A stretch of DNA of 64,000 nucleotides from Trematomus loennbergii (lineage: Eukaryota > Chordata > Actinopteri > Perciformes > Nototheniidae): positions 11,760,379 through 11,824,378 of the forward strand of contig JAAOOA010000006.1 in the NCBI GenBank assembly GCA_012861695.1. The letters are read 5' to 3'. Below, piece after piece: positions 43,301 to 54,529 of the stretch. How positions within the stretch are numbered: the stretch's first letter is position 1; every line of letters starts with the position of its first letter. Both the position numbers and the translations under genes were made by a program. A model generated the notes under the pieces. The model did not search any database and was not told the origin of the DNA. It saw only the letters and a list, made by a program, of their open reading frames with translations.

Positions 43301-46012
43301 CATAACTAGTTATTTGAAATGTGGCAGGCATAGTCATTTAAATAATGTCATAAAATAAACATCTATACATTAATTGTGATATTAATATAGTATATCAATA
43401 ATAATAAAACAAACATTTGAATAAGTTCATATCGTTGCTGTTGGTTTAAAACGTGTAATCAGTTGGTATGAAATTAAATTGAGCAATTACTCAGATGTCC
43501 TTGTTGCTGAGAAGGTTTCTGTGAAAATACAAAATACATTACAAAGGGAAATGAATCGTCATCACGCTGAAATTAGTTTTTGTGTTGAGATGCATGTTTT
43601 CATTCAAATCCACACAGTGGTCTGTGTTTCACCTGCCTTGATTAGAAAGCAACTGGATGTGATCAACAGAGTGTATCTAATGAGGATTAAACGTCTAAAG
43701 TATCATTCTTAATGAAAACTTAAACATTTAAAGTTACCTTTCCTAGACTACAGTCCACTTCTCTGCTAATGCTGCTGTTTTCTGTTGGTCTTAAGTCTTC
43801 GCAGCAGAGATGACATGAAATAAATGTTGGCTGGAGGTAAATCACTGCAGCGCTGGGGGACTGCAGCCATTCTCTCTCACCTCGCCACTTTTAGCAGACC
43901 GTGGCTGATTTCCTTCCTTGCGTGACTCCGGAGTGTAAACACACAGCCAGAGTGACTCATCACTATTTCTCACTTCCATGGTCTGATATAAACACACGAA
44001 GGGGTCAGGTGTCATTTTGGGGTGGTGAGTGGGTGGGGAGGCCAGTATGTCTCCCCATAAGACATCTTCCATTCTCCCAAGAATTCACTGCTTCCTGTGG
44101 CCAAAGCCGCATGCCTGCCCACTCCAGACTGGGGGAAGGAGAAAGAGAAACACAGTTAGAAATAGGCAGGGAGAAGGACAGACAATTTGGGTGATAGATT
44201 ACCTTCTCTGCCACGCTGCTCTCCAGCAAAATGGAAAGAATGCAGTCGTGATGAGCCTGTGTCTGTTTTTACCCAGACACGACAAGAAAAATAGTGATGG
44301 CTTGAGAAAACATGGAGGGGATACAATTGGGTTTAATTGCAACTGTGGCATAAATTAACTTCATTCTGTTTCTTTTAGTGGCAAATTGATTGATATGTCA
44401 TAAAACCTTGTTTACATGTGGCTGCCAACTTGTTTTCATGGACTGATTGGCACTTTGTTCAAATGGGATGTCTAGGAACGTCCTGATCAACACTTTGCCC
44501 TCTTGAGCCCTGTGTTATGGCGGGGTAGTCGGGGTGGGAGGGAGGAATCACCCCTTCCTTTAAGGCCCCAAATCTGAAGAAGGTCCAAATACAGTCCAAC
44601 ATCAATCACCTTGCACTCCACAGCTTTCACACTACCATTGTTATAGAGCAGACCAACGGAAAGAGGCCGTTAGCAGGTGGAAATAAAAAGCCCTTTGACA
44701 ACTATGGGGTAAAATTCCTCCCAAGATCGTCACAACATTTATACAAGCCATAGAGAGCAACGTCGGGCCGCCAGCAGTCTGGACACACACATTTCTAGTC
44801 AGCAACATTCTCACATGCACTGATATAGGAGCTCATGCAGCCACAGACAGCAGAAACCAGAGGTAAAGACAGTCTGGAATATTAAATCTGCATCTACACA
44901 TGAGGCAGCCATGGCAATATGTCTGCAGGAAAAAGGTGGAGGAAAACAAATACACACTAACCAGCTGCTACAATGTAATGTAATTTAATACATGATGTTT
45001 GCTCCATTGCTCTGCTGAAATGTGATATTACATTAAACTTCAACATCCCTACAGACAAATGTGAATGAATATGAATAGGAGCAGAGTATGTGTTCTAATC
45101 AGATACAAACCGCATGTTACATTTTTCAGTATCATTTTCCAAACACCCTTTCCTCTCATATCGACACACACAGACTCAGGTTAAGATTTTCAGGTGATTA
45201 CTGTCTGAACAGTGCAAAGGGAAAATCCAGGTGGCCAGAGCATCATGAAGGTGGGATATTGTTGACATTCAGATATTCAATGAGGGTTTATCTCATAAAC
45301 GTTGTTATTGGTTTTGAATCATAGAAGGTGTGCTGTGCAGGATACTTGATTGATGATGCACAAGGGTTATTTTGACCTCAATTCTGCAGTAGATACCTAA
45401 AGTGAAAGGCCCATGCTAATTGGCTGAGAGACCTAAATACTTTCTTTATATACCACTACTTTAGACCAACTTTATTTTCACCATGGCTTGCCCTAATTAT
45501 ATACACAACCACTGGTATTCAATTAAAATAAAAACATGCAATATGATCTAAAATAACAAGGACTTGTATTTTCCAGCAGTAAAAATCACCTGTTGTATTT
45601 CCTTTCTTTTCACCCAGATCATTAACTGTTGTATATCATTTATTGAGACTTAAAGTCTGCACTTGTTTCAAAGGTGGGGTTTATAATCAGGTCTTTTGTT
45701 TCTTATTCGGGCACATAAAACACCAACTTTGTTTTGTATATTTTGTGAGCAGCTACACTTAAAGATATCCAAATGTGCAGAGCATAAATGAAGATAATTA
45801 ACAAAAGGAAATTAGACAGCATGCCAAAGTACTTCAGGAATAAATACATATTGTGAGAGAAAGAACAGAATCAGACAGCAGCTTTGCACTAAACCCCTCA
45901 TTTTTACTTCCCCCATGTTTTTCAACCTTTGACAGTTTACATTATAACAGCTACAGTCTTTGCGCCTCTTGTCTTCCTTACAGCCTATCCCTGTCCCTGG
46001 CAATGCCCACAG

Positions 46013-46085
46013 CTCCTCTCCTCTCCTCTCCTCTCCTCTCCTCTCCTCTCCTCTCCTCTCCTCTCCTCTCCTCTCCTCTCTCTGT
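46013..46085. repeat. (CCTCT)n pentanucleotide array
   Basis: About 14 nearly perfect 5-bp units, giving a strand-asymmetric polypyrimidine tract. Confidence 0.97.
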
Positions 46086-46379
46086 CCTCTGGGATCATAG
46101 GATAAAACCTGGCAGGATCACTGTCACATGATGCCCATGCGTGTGATGCTTCACTGGGACCCCCCTTCACTCAGGAAATGCTCGCAGCCTTTTTCCCACC
46201 CTTGTGTTCCACTGTGGAGAGCTGGGCATTACGACCGAATCCAGTTACCATCCCAAAGCATTCCTGACTGATTCCAACCACTGCCTGCCTATGGGTTCCC
46301 ACAGACAGTGAGGATGTGCCCTCATTTCCAACCCGCTGGATCACTGGGTATCAAGTTGTGAACTACCAGAGCTGTTTAT

Positions 46380-46648
46380 GGCAGAACAGAGGAGTTTGAG
46401 CTCCACAATAGGCAATTACCAAGCCCCCTCAGCCCCCTCCCCTTCTGTCAATTTGCGGTTTGTCTGTAGGTGGGTTCGGTTGTGCACAGATTAAAAATAG
46501 CCAAGCCATTCCAGACAAGAACTGCGAGGGACATGGAATACACATTGCACAAATGATATCTCCCATTGTGGTGTGCTGTTTGGGAATTCTTAATTGCTTT
46601 TTCCGAAGCAGCTTTGCCACAGGAAAATCCCCCTTCAGAGTAAAGAAA
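46380..46648. promoter_or_regulatory. candidate enhancer with MEF2 and TEAD-type motifs
   Basis: TTAAAAATAG (46491-46500) fits the MEF2 consensus YTAWWWWTAR. CATTCCA (46507-46513) and the inverted TGGAAT (46534-46539) fit TEAD/M-CAT cores. The stretch is of mixed composition, about 7 kb upstream of foxf1. A muscle-type input would fit visceral mesoderm expression, by inference. Confidence 0.3.
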
Positions 46649-46923
46649 AAAGAATGAGTGGGCTGTGCGTAAACACCATAGATATTATGTAAACGTGCAT
46701 GTAAACACGTACGTATAAACCCATGTCGCCCCATGTGCACCCATCAAACTGCCATCAGGGCTGTATCAAAGGAGCTGACCTGCAGCAGAGCCAGTTGTGG
46801 CCTGCGTCTGCCCCCCCTCTCTCTCTGTGTTCTCCACTGTGGTTTCTGCTTCAGCTCTTATTATTGATGTCTCTCCCTGCATCAGACAGACCCTGTTGGA
46901 CTGGGGAGGTGTGCAGGGCTGCA

Positions 46924-46948
46924 GGGGGGGGGGGGGGGGGGGGGGGGG
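46924..46948 (+). repeat. 25-nt poly(G) run
   Basis: Uninterrupted G homopolymer preceded by GGGCTGCA. It is capable in principle of G-quadruplex formation. Confidence 0.95.
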
Positions 46949-49657
46949 TGCCAACCCACTCACTGTGGGACTGCATCTTCAGAAACAGAGCAGAGATCAG
47001 CGGTCAAATAAGCGTCTAATAGCAAATAGAACAATAATATTTTTTTCATACTAATTATCAGTATTATCAGTATAAACTAAAGGTGACGAGCAGGGAATAC
47101 ATGGCTTCATTTTAACATACATCAAACATATATTAAATTATAAAGTTTATAATATTTTAAATCTGCATTCAATATTTTGAAACCAGATTAATGTGACTTA
47201 TATTTTCTTACAGAATTGTGAAAGAAACTGCCCTGGAGAACTAAGAAAGATTAAAAAGTAATCCCTTCAAAAATCTATAATGCAATATTCAGCAATGGAA
47301 AAGCACCTAAATTTAAATTCTCAATAATACATTTGAATAAACTTTTGCTTTCAAATTAAAACATGAATTATCTACCTTTCATTCATTCTTCACAAAAACT
47401 GTAGAAACTAAGACAGAGATAAACATTTAAGGGATTCAATATTTGGTCAAAGCTTTTTGGTTTTTAATTGTTTTCATCATGTCCCTGACAGAGTTTAATT
47501 TGTTGTTGTTTTAAATATCTTAGAATGTTGCCAATAATCCAAAATCTGGATTACATTGTAAAATGTGTTTAAAGAAAATCAGGAATCATGGTATATAAAT
47601 TCTCCTCTATTTTATAATGTAGGTGTATAAATTGAGGAAGAACAGAAACGGTTTCTCCTCATGCTTTAACCTTGAAAACTAACCTCAAAATAAATGAAAT
47701 AATGTTCTTATTTTGTTTGTACAAACCGGTATTAAAAATTATGGAACATTTTTCCTTCCAGTGCTAACGACATTTGGACGTTTAGAAATGTGTAAAACCT
47801 CTGGACCAGCCAAATCCTCATGGCTATCCTTTAAGTCAAGTTATGATCAGAAAATATACTTTATTATTTTTATCTTAAAGAAACTTTTTTTTTTTTTTAA
47901 ACATACAGCTGTCAGAAAACAGGACTTAATCTTCTTTGGGGCAAAGGACAAACTAATGACTGCCTACTGAAATAATAAAATGCCATCTTTATGATGTGAG
48001 TGGGCTATCTTTAATTTGCCAATATAGCTCTCCAGGGACTGTTGCGGGAAGGCTACTGTGTGAAGTTTTACTGAGGAGGCAGAGGTTCTCACAATAATAT
48101 TTCTACAAACAACTCATGCGTTTCGGCATAATGAGCTCCCTATAGCGTAAACTGCTGCAAAAAAAACTTTGTGTCGAAAACTCCATGATCAACAAATGTT
48201 ATGGCCTCAAACTTGCAGCATATTCACATTTCATTATTTCTGTCGTGGAAGAACCTAATGAGGTTTTAACTTTGATTAAATTACGATTTTAACCTGGACT
48301 TTAAATTTAAATTTAAACAAATTAATTAAATCTCTATTATGTAAGTTTCAATGTGCAAAAAAGTTACTTACGGGTCTGCGATATCCAGACATCATCGACT
48401 ACTCTAAATGATCAGTTATAGCTTTGTGTGCAATGTGTTGCTGCAGGTGTGCATCGGAGACAGGTGGGCGTGTGTCTCTACCAACAAATGACAAAAAACA
48501 GGAACTTTGGGCAACTATTTAGTTATTACCCTACATTCACATACAGATACAAAATATATGTAATGTAAACAGTTATTATTAGGCATTTAACACTAAAGTT
48601 ATGTTGTAAAAAAGAAAAATTATAATAATCATTAATATGGCAAGTTTGTATCGACAACTTATAGAGTCCGTTGTTAAACCAAGTTTTAATATGTGAAAAT
48701 TACTAAAAGGTGATTTACCTCTCCTTGAATCACGAGAGGAACGTTTTTTAAACACATTAAATGTGACAAAAGATTACAGAGGTAAGCGTAATGTATCTCA
48801 CATCAGATTAATAAACACCTTACAATTTCCACCAGACTGCAACACCTGCAACACGACGCACGGGTTGAAATAATTATAATTTTTCGTTCACGCTTATCGT
48901 AACTGTCATGCTTAAGGACACTTCAGCAGGGCGGATGTTTGAACTATTATTTTGAGTTAGTAGGGCATCTCTATGAAATGTTGTGTAAGAGAAACATGTA
49001 TTTAGTCATCCTTTTCTATAAAGGATGCTGTGCCAAGGCACTACTTTTCTGCGCGCCATCACACATAGCATGGCACGGAAGAGATATCTCGCCAAGAGAA
49101 TTAAAAAGTAATCGAGCGCACTTCTGCTGCAGCTGATTACCGGAGAGGGAGGTGCCCATCAAATACACTTCACATCCATGCAGAGACGCAATGCGCGCAA
49201 TCAGCGGTCTGCAAGCAATCCCGTCCTTTCTCGTTCACATAAACACCACTTAAACGAAAATATACACGGCCACCTACAGCGCAAAGAAAGTGATGAGGGG
49301 GTACCCACCTCGACATTACACTGTTTTCAATTAAAACGACAATGCTGAGTGAACTGCAGGCGACACTGCAGAGACAAAAAGCAAGTAAAGCAATTAGGAT
49401 ACATCTTTGAATTATTTGTTGGACTTGAAAAACTAGGACACATTGAAAAGGAGGATTACATTCACTTAAAATCTGCAATTAAAGTAATTGTATAGGATCA
49501 ATCATGTAGTGATAGAATTCGCAAATAATATGTATAACAAAATGGAAAAATATATAATGTGATTATTTGACAGTTCAATATAAAGAAATGTTAAATACAT
49601 CTATTTTAAAAAAATGCACACCTCAAAATGTTGAGTATTTCTGCGCAACAGCTTCCC

Positions 49658-49663
<6 letters not shown>

Positions 49664-49691
<28 letters not shown>
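49664..49691. repeat. (AT)n microsatellite
   Basis: 28 bp of alternating AT. Confidence 0.95.
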
Positions 49692-49694
<3 letters not shown>

Positions 49695-50089
49695 TAACAG
49701 TACCATTGTTTATGCTTGTTCTTTACATTTGACACATTTTGCATGATAAAATAGATCAAATAAAATCTGAGAAATCATATTTTATTATTAAAAAATCAAT
49801 TGGATAGTGTCCAGCCCATTCAGGCTCTGTGACTAATATATAGACCAATTGGTCATTTGTAAAATCCACTAATGAATTTCAACTTTAAACTTGTATATAG
49901 TATTTCAAATAGAAGTATGCATTCAATTGTTTTTTACTTAACATTTATAAAAATATATGAATACTTGTTTTTCTCAAGATCAATTCAACAGTTTTGACAC
50001 CTCACATCAATTGCATGCAATAAAAAGTAGTGAATCAAATAATTAAAGGAGTTAATTTACGTTTACCGATGTGAAGCTGTTAGGTAATG

Positions 50090-50275
50090 CTTTAAAACCT
50101 TATTCAAGTTCAAGTCGGATGAGTGCACGGCCAGTTGATCGATCACTTTGTCGCACTGCCCTCCAAACAAAGTCCCTGCGGCCTCTCGATGACCCGGCGG
50201 CCCTCAGAGGAGAGAGTTATCCCTCAAAGATGATCGTTTTTGAAGAAAATAGCATCTTCAAGTTTGATAGATAAC
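50090..50275. promoter_or_regulatory. GC-rich island 3.3 kb upstream of foxf1
   Basis: A short, CpG-containing block (GATCGATCAC, GACCCGGCGGCC) in very AT-rich surroundings. It has a 67-codon open frame with no recognisable protein. It could be a regulatory element or an exon of an unannotated transcript. Confidence 0.25.
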
Positions 50276-51359
50276 ATTCTCCAGGTCATTTGGTATCGGA
50301 CCTTATCCGACCAACAGTTCAATTTGCTATAAGGTTAAATCGAATTGCAGTGCTGACCACGGCAGCTGATGTATAATCCGCTTGAGTTATTTGCCTAATT
50401 GGTATAAATGAGGAATTTTTTTAAGTGAACTTTGTCGTGACTTGTTCAAATGATGTAGCACAGTGAAGCCTTATCATTTCTGAGAGAACAAGGAATGCAA
50501 TATCAAGATTTTGATATGAGGAAGGAAACAAATCCTCAGAAACGTTTAAGGTCAAAACTAAACGTAATGTAAATATTAAACTGTTTCTGCAGACAATACA
50601 ATACAATATGTTTAGGTTCAACAATAAAAAACATAAATTATATCAGATAGCTTCTGATATGTCACAATAGTTAATGGATGGGAGAATACAAGCAATAAGA
50701 AACCATTCATTCATTTGAACATTTTTGCAGAACTTTGCAATAACTTGATTTTGAGGGGTCCAAGCTTGGGTTTTGAGCACTAAATAACGGTAAGACAGTC
50801 CGGAAAGCCTGTCAGGACCGTGCACTCTGCGGTGTACCTCCACCTAAGTGGCCGAGCATTCCTGAGGATGCAGCGCTGTCAAATATTTCATGATGGGACG
50901 TCATGGAAAAGTGCATGACTTTGTCTGAGATGGAGCAACAGGGATGCTGTGACCTCGGGGCTAAAGCCTCAGTAATGACGAACATAATATTCCACCGACC
51001 CTGTTACAGCATATTGTGAAATATCTTAATTTGTAAGGAAATCATTCAATTCTGATATGCAATATAAATACAACAGTGCATTAGTTATGGTGTTTCAGGT
51101 TGAGTTTTTAAATCATTTTATCATTTCACTTCGATTGTGTCTTAGATTATTTAAAAATATATATATTTTATTTTTGTTGGCCAGAGGAAAATGCAGCTGG
51201 GGAGTAGTAAATTACAATCCAACACTGATAGTTTGCGTAAACATGTAAGGACGGACACAGGCGTTGGATGATTATGAGAAGTACAACAAAATAGGCCAAT
51301 GTAGACTACAACAAGAAAGAATAACATGACATGGGGCGAATGAGCGTGTGAGGGGAAAA

Positions 51360-51530
51360 GGGCCCTAATGGAATGAAGTCATCAGCGGTAATTAAATGCA
51401 GTGGGCAGAGAGAGGACGGAGCGCGCCTGCCCCTGGTGCGCGCTGGGTGGTCTTTTACCCTGATAAATGTGTGGACCTCACTCCAGGCGAGTGGCCGTAC
51501 AGGCACCGGTTAAAACAATACTTACATTCA
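51360..51530. promoter_or_regulatory. candidate foxf1 proximal enhancer around the GLI site
   Basis: A block of higher GC and mixed composition set in AT-rich flanks. It contains homeodomain-type TAATGG and TAATTAA cores on the left, the GLI consensus in the middle, and a GATA-type TGATAA on the right. No coding frame here looks real. The call rests on motif content and location only. Confidence 0.35.
51444..51452 (+). promoter_or_regulatory. perfect GLI consensus site TGGGTGGTC upstream of foxf1
   Basis: The sequence matches all nine bases of the GLI/Ci consensus (GACCACCCA on the other strand). It lies about 2.1 kb upstream of the foxf1 start within a GC-rich island (about 51360-51530) that also holds CTAATGG, GTAATTAAA and TGATAAATG. 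FoxF genes are known Hedgehog targets in gut mesoderm, so a direct GLI input is plausible. Binding itself is inference. Confidence 0.5.
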
Positions 51531-52999
51531 TTTATCTATGTGTTCAAATCTGCGAGAGCTAACAGTGGCACGTCTGTCACCTTTGGGTTGACACTGAGAA
51601 TTTGACAATGGATTGTTTTCTCGTCTGAAACAAAAATGACACTGGACATTTGCGGCCAACCTCAACAAAACATTTTTATATTTCAGTTACGCCTCGAAAT
51701 TGAATTTGAATATATGTCCTATGTAATTTAATTTAAAAAACACGTTGCCTTGGTGTTTAACATAAGACAAAATATTAAGCTATAAGAGCTACTGTTGACC
51801 TTTACGCACAGGCAACAACGTCTCCAAACATTGTCTGGTTTTACGCACAGGATAAAATTATTCACCCACTATTTTCCATTGTGTTATTTTCATTGTGTCA
51901 AAACCAACAGTCATTACAGGCATTCTCTAGAAGCAGTAAAGCCGGCAGAGATCAGAAGCACAACTAGCTCGACTAACTGGACCCATGTAGAGGCAAAAGT
52001 TTGCCGGCTGCAGTTATCGAGATCTCCAGGGAACAATAAGCAATCTACTGTCAACACTTTTAGGTTATGGACCGATCGTCTTTCATTAGCTCTCGTTCAC
52101 AGCTTTGTAAAAGGTATAATACATCGAACCACTAAGCTTTTTCACTTTGAAAACACAACAAATCGGTGCCCATCTTCTTGAGTGAAATACATATAAGTTA
52201 TTGCAACAGGCTTGATATATAATTGAAGCTTCGTTTTTCTAACTTTGCTATCAGATATACTGTCCGATAAAACATAATAAACATTCATATTGGCACTTAA
52301 ATAAAACGGCCATAGTTCTGCTGGTAAAAAGTGTTAAATCCACTTTACCTTGAATCCTAGATCATTCGATGGTAAACTGCAGCAGGAGTCGATCTCAGAT
52401 CCCGGTCCGACTTTCTGTGCTCACAGTTCGGCACAGTTTGGTCTCTACTCCTCTTGCGTCCCTGCGTAAATATTATGACTGCATTACACAAACAATATTC
52501 ATATGCAAAAAAGTCCAACATCACACAAGACGCAGCGAAGAGAGGGCATATTGCATCCGATTGAGTATTAACTGGTCTAACGGGGCTTTTGCTTGATTTT
52601 TTATTTAAAGAAGCCAGGGAAAATGTTTACATTTTGCTGTATAAACATCCTGCCCATGTTCCTGTCTATCTTTTGAAGAAATCATAAGGTGGTTTGAATA
52701 AGAGGGGCAAATTATCTGGTTATCACTGTTGAATACAGTTAAAATGTTTATTAAAATATTTCACAAGTTTAATTGTGTTGCAAATTAGACTCGGGGTAAG
52801 TGCCGTGCTGGTGCATCAAGCCTGTGGCCTGAAAGTGAGGGACACTGCTTGCACTGCACGTTCAGGAATCTACAGTTTACATCACTTGTATTATTCAGCA
52901 TTACAAATAGGAATATAAATAAAATAAAGTCATACTAGAAAGCAAGGCATTTAGAATCTGTATCTAAATGCCCTTTACGTGTAGTAAGTGTGCTGTCGC
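51531..52999. other. distal upstream region of foxf1
   Basis: Mixed-composition non-coding DNA between the GLI-site island and the proximal promoter. An open frame at 51795-52181 has no recognisable similarity and is not called a gene. Confidence 0.5.
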
Positions 53000-53550
53000 A
53001 TAATATGATCATCCATTTTAATTTAGTTCAACTCTGTAGCGTATAATAACATATACGTTTAACTGAATATACCGGAGAAACATTCCCTATTTTAATGTAA
53101 GGTAGGGAAAAACATTTCCCTGAAAAGTGAACGCACACAGATGTGCATACTTACAGCCCACCACTGGAGTAGGAGGGATCTGGGCGGGTCCCAACATCAG
53201 GATGGCCAAGACATCCAGCTTCCAATGCGCTGATGGCAACAGATAAGTAAAAAGTGAACTCTTCGGACGCACGACAACACACCAACTGAAGTGGAAAGCG
53301 GCTCCTGTTCTGCTCCTCATCCCATTTCGGACGCGTTGTACAAGGCTTCAGGCTGCTGCAGGACTGCATCAAGAGGAAGAAGTCAGAGTTTAGAAGACAG
53401 TTTCGATTTTGACTCGTTCGTTAAGTTTGCCTACGGTTACTTTTTCGACTCTTTATGCCAGCTAACTAGCATCTTACTTTAAAGTGTTTATAGCTGGAAA
53501 GGTGGACACCAACTATTTTCGTTTGCCATCTCGAAGACTACATTTAACTA
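53000..53550 (+). promoter_or_regulatory. foxf1: foxf1 proximal promoter and 5' UTR region (boundaries not resolved)
   Basis: Immediately upstream of the coding start. The sequence becomes GC-richer with scattered CpGs from about 53150, leading into a CpG-rich first exon, the usual picture for a developmental regulator. I see no convincing TATA box; ATAAGTAAAA near 53242 is at best weak. The transcription start is therefore unknown. A four-codon upstream ORF (ATG at 53455, stop TAG at 53467-53469) lies about 80 nt before the main ATG and would matter only if transcription starts above it. Confidence 0.45.
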
Positions 53551-54529
53551 ATGACGGCAGAGGTCCAGCAGCCCGCCGCGCAGACTCCTGCTCAGAGCAG
53601 TCCGATGTCTGCCCCGGAGAAGCCGCACGGACAGACGGCAGTGATGGAAACCGCATCCTCCACTACGAAAACCAAAAAGACAAACGCTGGGATCCGCAGA
53701 CCAGAGAAACCCCCATATTCATACATCGCCTTAATAGTCATGGCTATCCAGAGCTCTCCAACCAAGCGACTGACGCTCAGTGAAATATACCAGTTCCTAC
53801 AGAGCCGTTTCCCGTTTTTCAGGGGCTCATACCAGGGATGGAAGAACTCCGTGCGTCACAACTTGTCTCTGAACGAGTGCTTCATCAAGCTGCCCAAGGG
53901 CCTCGGCAGGCCCGGGAAGGGCCACTACTGGACTATCGACCCGGCTAGTGAGTTTATGTTTGAGGAAGGGTCCTTCAGAAGGAGACCGAGGGGTTTTAGG
54001 CGCAAGTGCCAGGCGCTGAAGCCCATGTACAGCATGATGAACGGCCTGGGATTCAACCACATCCCCGAGTCCTACAACTTCCAGGGGAACGGCGGGGGAC
54101 TTTCCTGTCCACCCAACGGCCTATCCCTGGACAGCGGGATTGGGATGATGAATGGACACTTGGCAGGTAACATGGAAGGGATGGGTCTGTCCGGGCACAG
54201 CATGTCACACTTGTCAACCAACGGTGGACATTCCTACATGGGAAGTTGTACAGGATCCACCGGGAGTGATTATGGACACCACGACAATTCCGGCTCCCCT
54301 CTGCTCACCAGCGGAGGAGTCATGGAGCCTCATCCGGTCTACTCGAGCTCAGCCTCGGCGTGGGCTCCAGCCCCCTCGGCCTCTCTGAATAACGGGGCCT
54401 CCTACATAAAGCAGCAGCCTCTGTCTCCTTGTAATCCAGGGGCCAACTCACTGCAGCCCAGCTTGCCCACACATTCATTGGACCAATCTTACTTGCACCA
54501 GAACGGGCACAATACTACAGATTTACAAG
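53551..54529 (+). CDS. foxf1: foxf1 coding exon 1: forkhead transcription factor Foxf1, N-terminus, DNA-binding domain and most of the C-terminal region
   Basis: Codes for the first 326 residues plus one base of codon 327. Together with the second exon it gives a 380-residue protein; human FOXF1 has about 379. The forkhead (winged-helix) domain covers about residues 50-146. It opens with [19 protein letters not shown], and the recognition helix [15 protein letters not shown] (97-111) carries the base-contacting Asn, Arg and His. It is followed by the basic [10 protein letters not shown] tract. The C-terminal part is rich in Gly, Ser, Asn and His and contains [20 protein letters not shown] sequence typical of FOXF1. 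The protein is a nuclear factor needed for splanchnic and visceral mesoderm and smooth muscle in vertebrates (family knowledge). I chose the ATG at 53551 because its frame is open and matches the extended fish N-terminus. Its context is weak (C at -3). ATGs at 53605 (M19) and 53644 (M32, strong context with G at -3 and +4) are alternative starts. The exon ends at a clean AAG|GTAAGC donor. Confidence 0.97.

Larger units (their letters stand above)
46649..51359. other. AT-rich intergenic sequence close to foxf1
   Basis: Contains the G run (46924-46948), an AT array (49664-49691) and a GC-richer island at about 50090-50275. No gene was recognised. Confidence 0.55.

Noticed and set aside
43930..43942. 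Isolated TGTAAACA forkhead core
   Set aside because: Such cores recur by chance throughout this AT-rich window (for example near 31345 and 52625), so alone they carry no weight.
51795..52181. 128-codon open frame upstream of foxf1
   Set aside because: Composition is not protein-like and no similarity is recognised; may overlap regulatory DNA.
53827..54388. Open frames antisense to and out of frame with foxf1 exon 1
   Set aside because: Shadows of a GC-rich conserved coding exon with no independent similarity.
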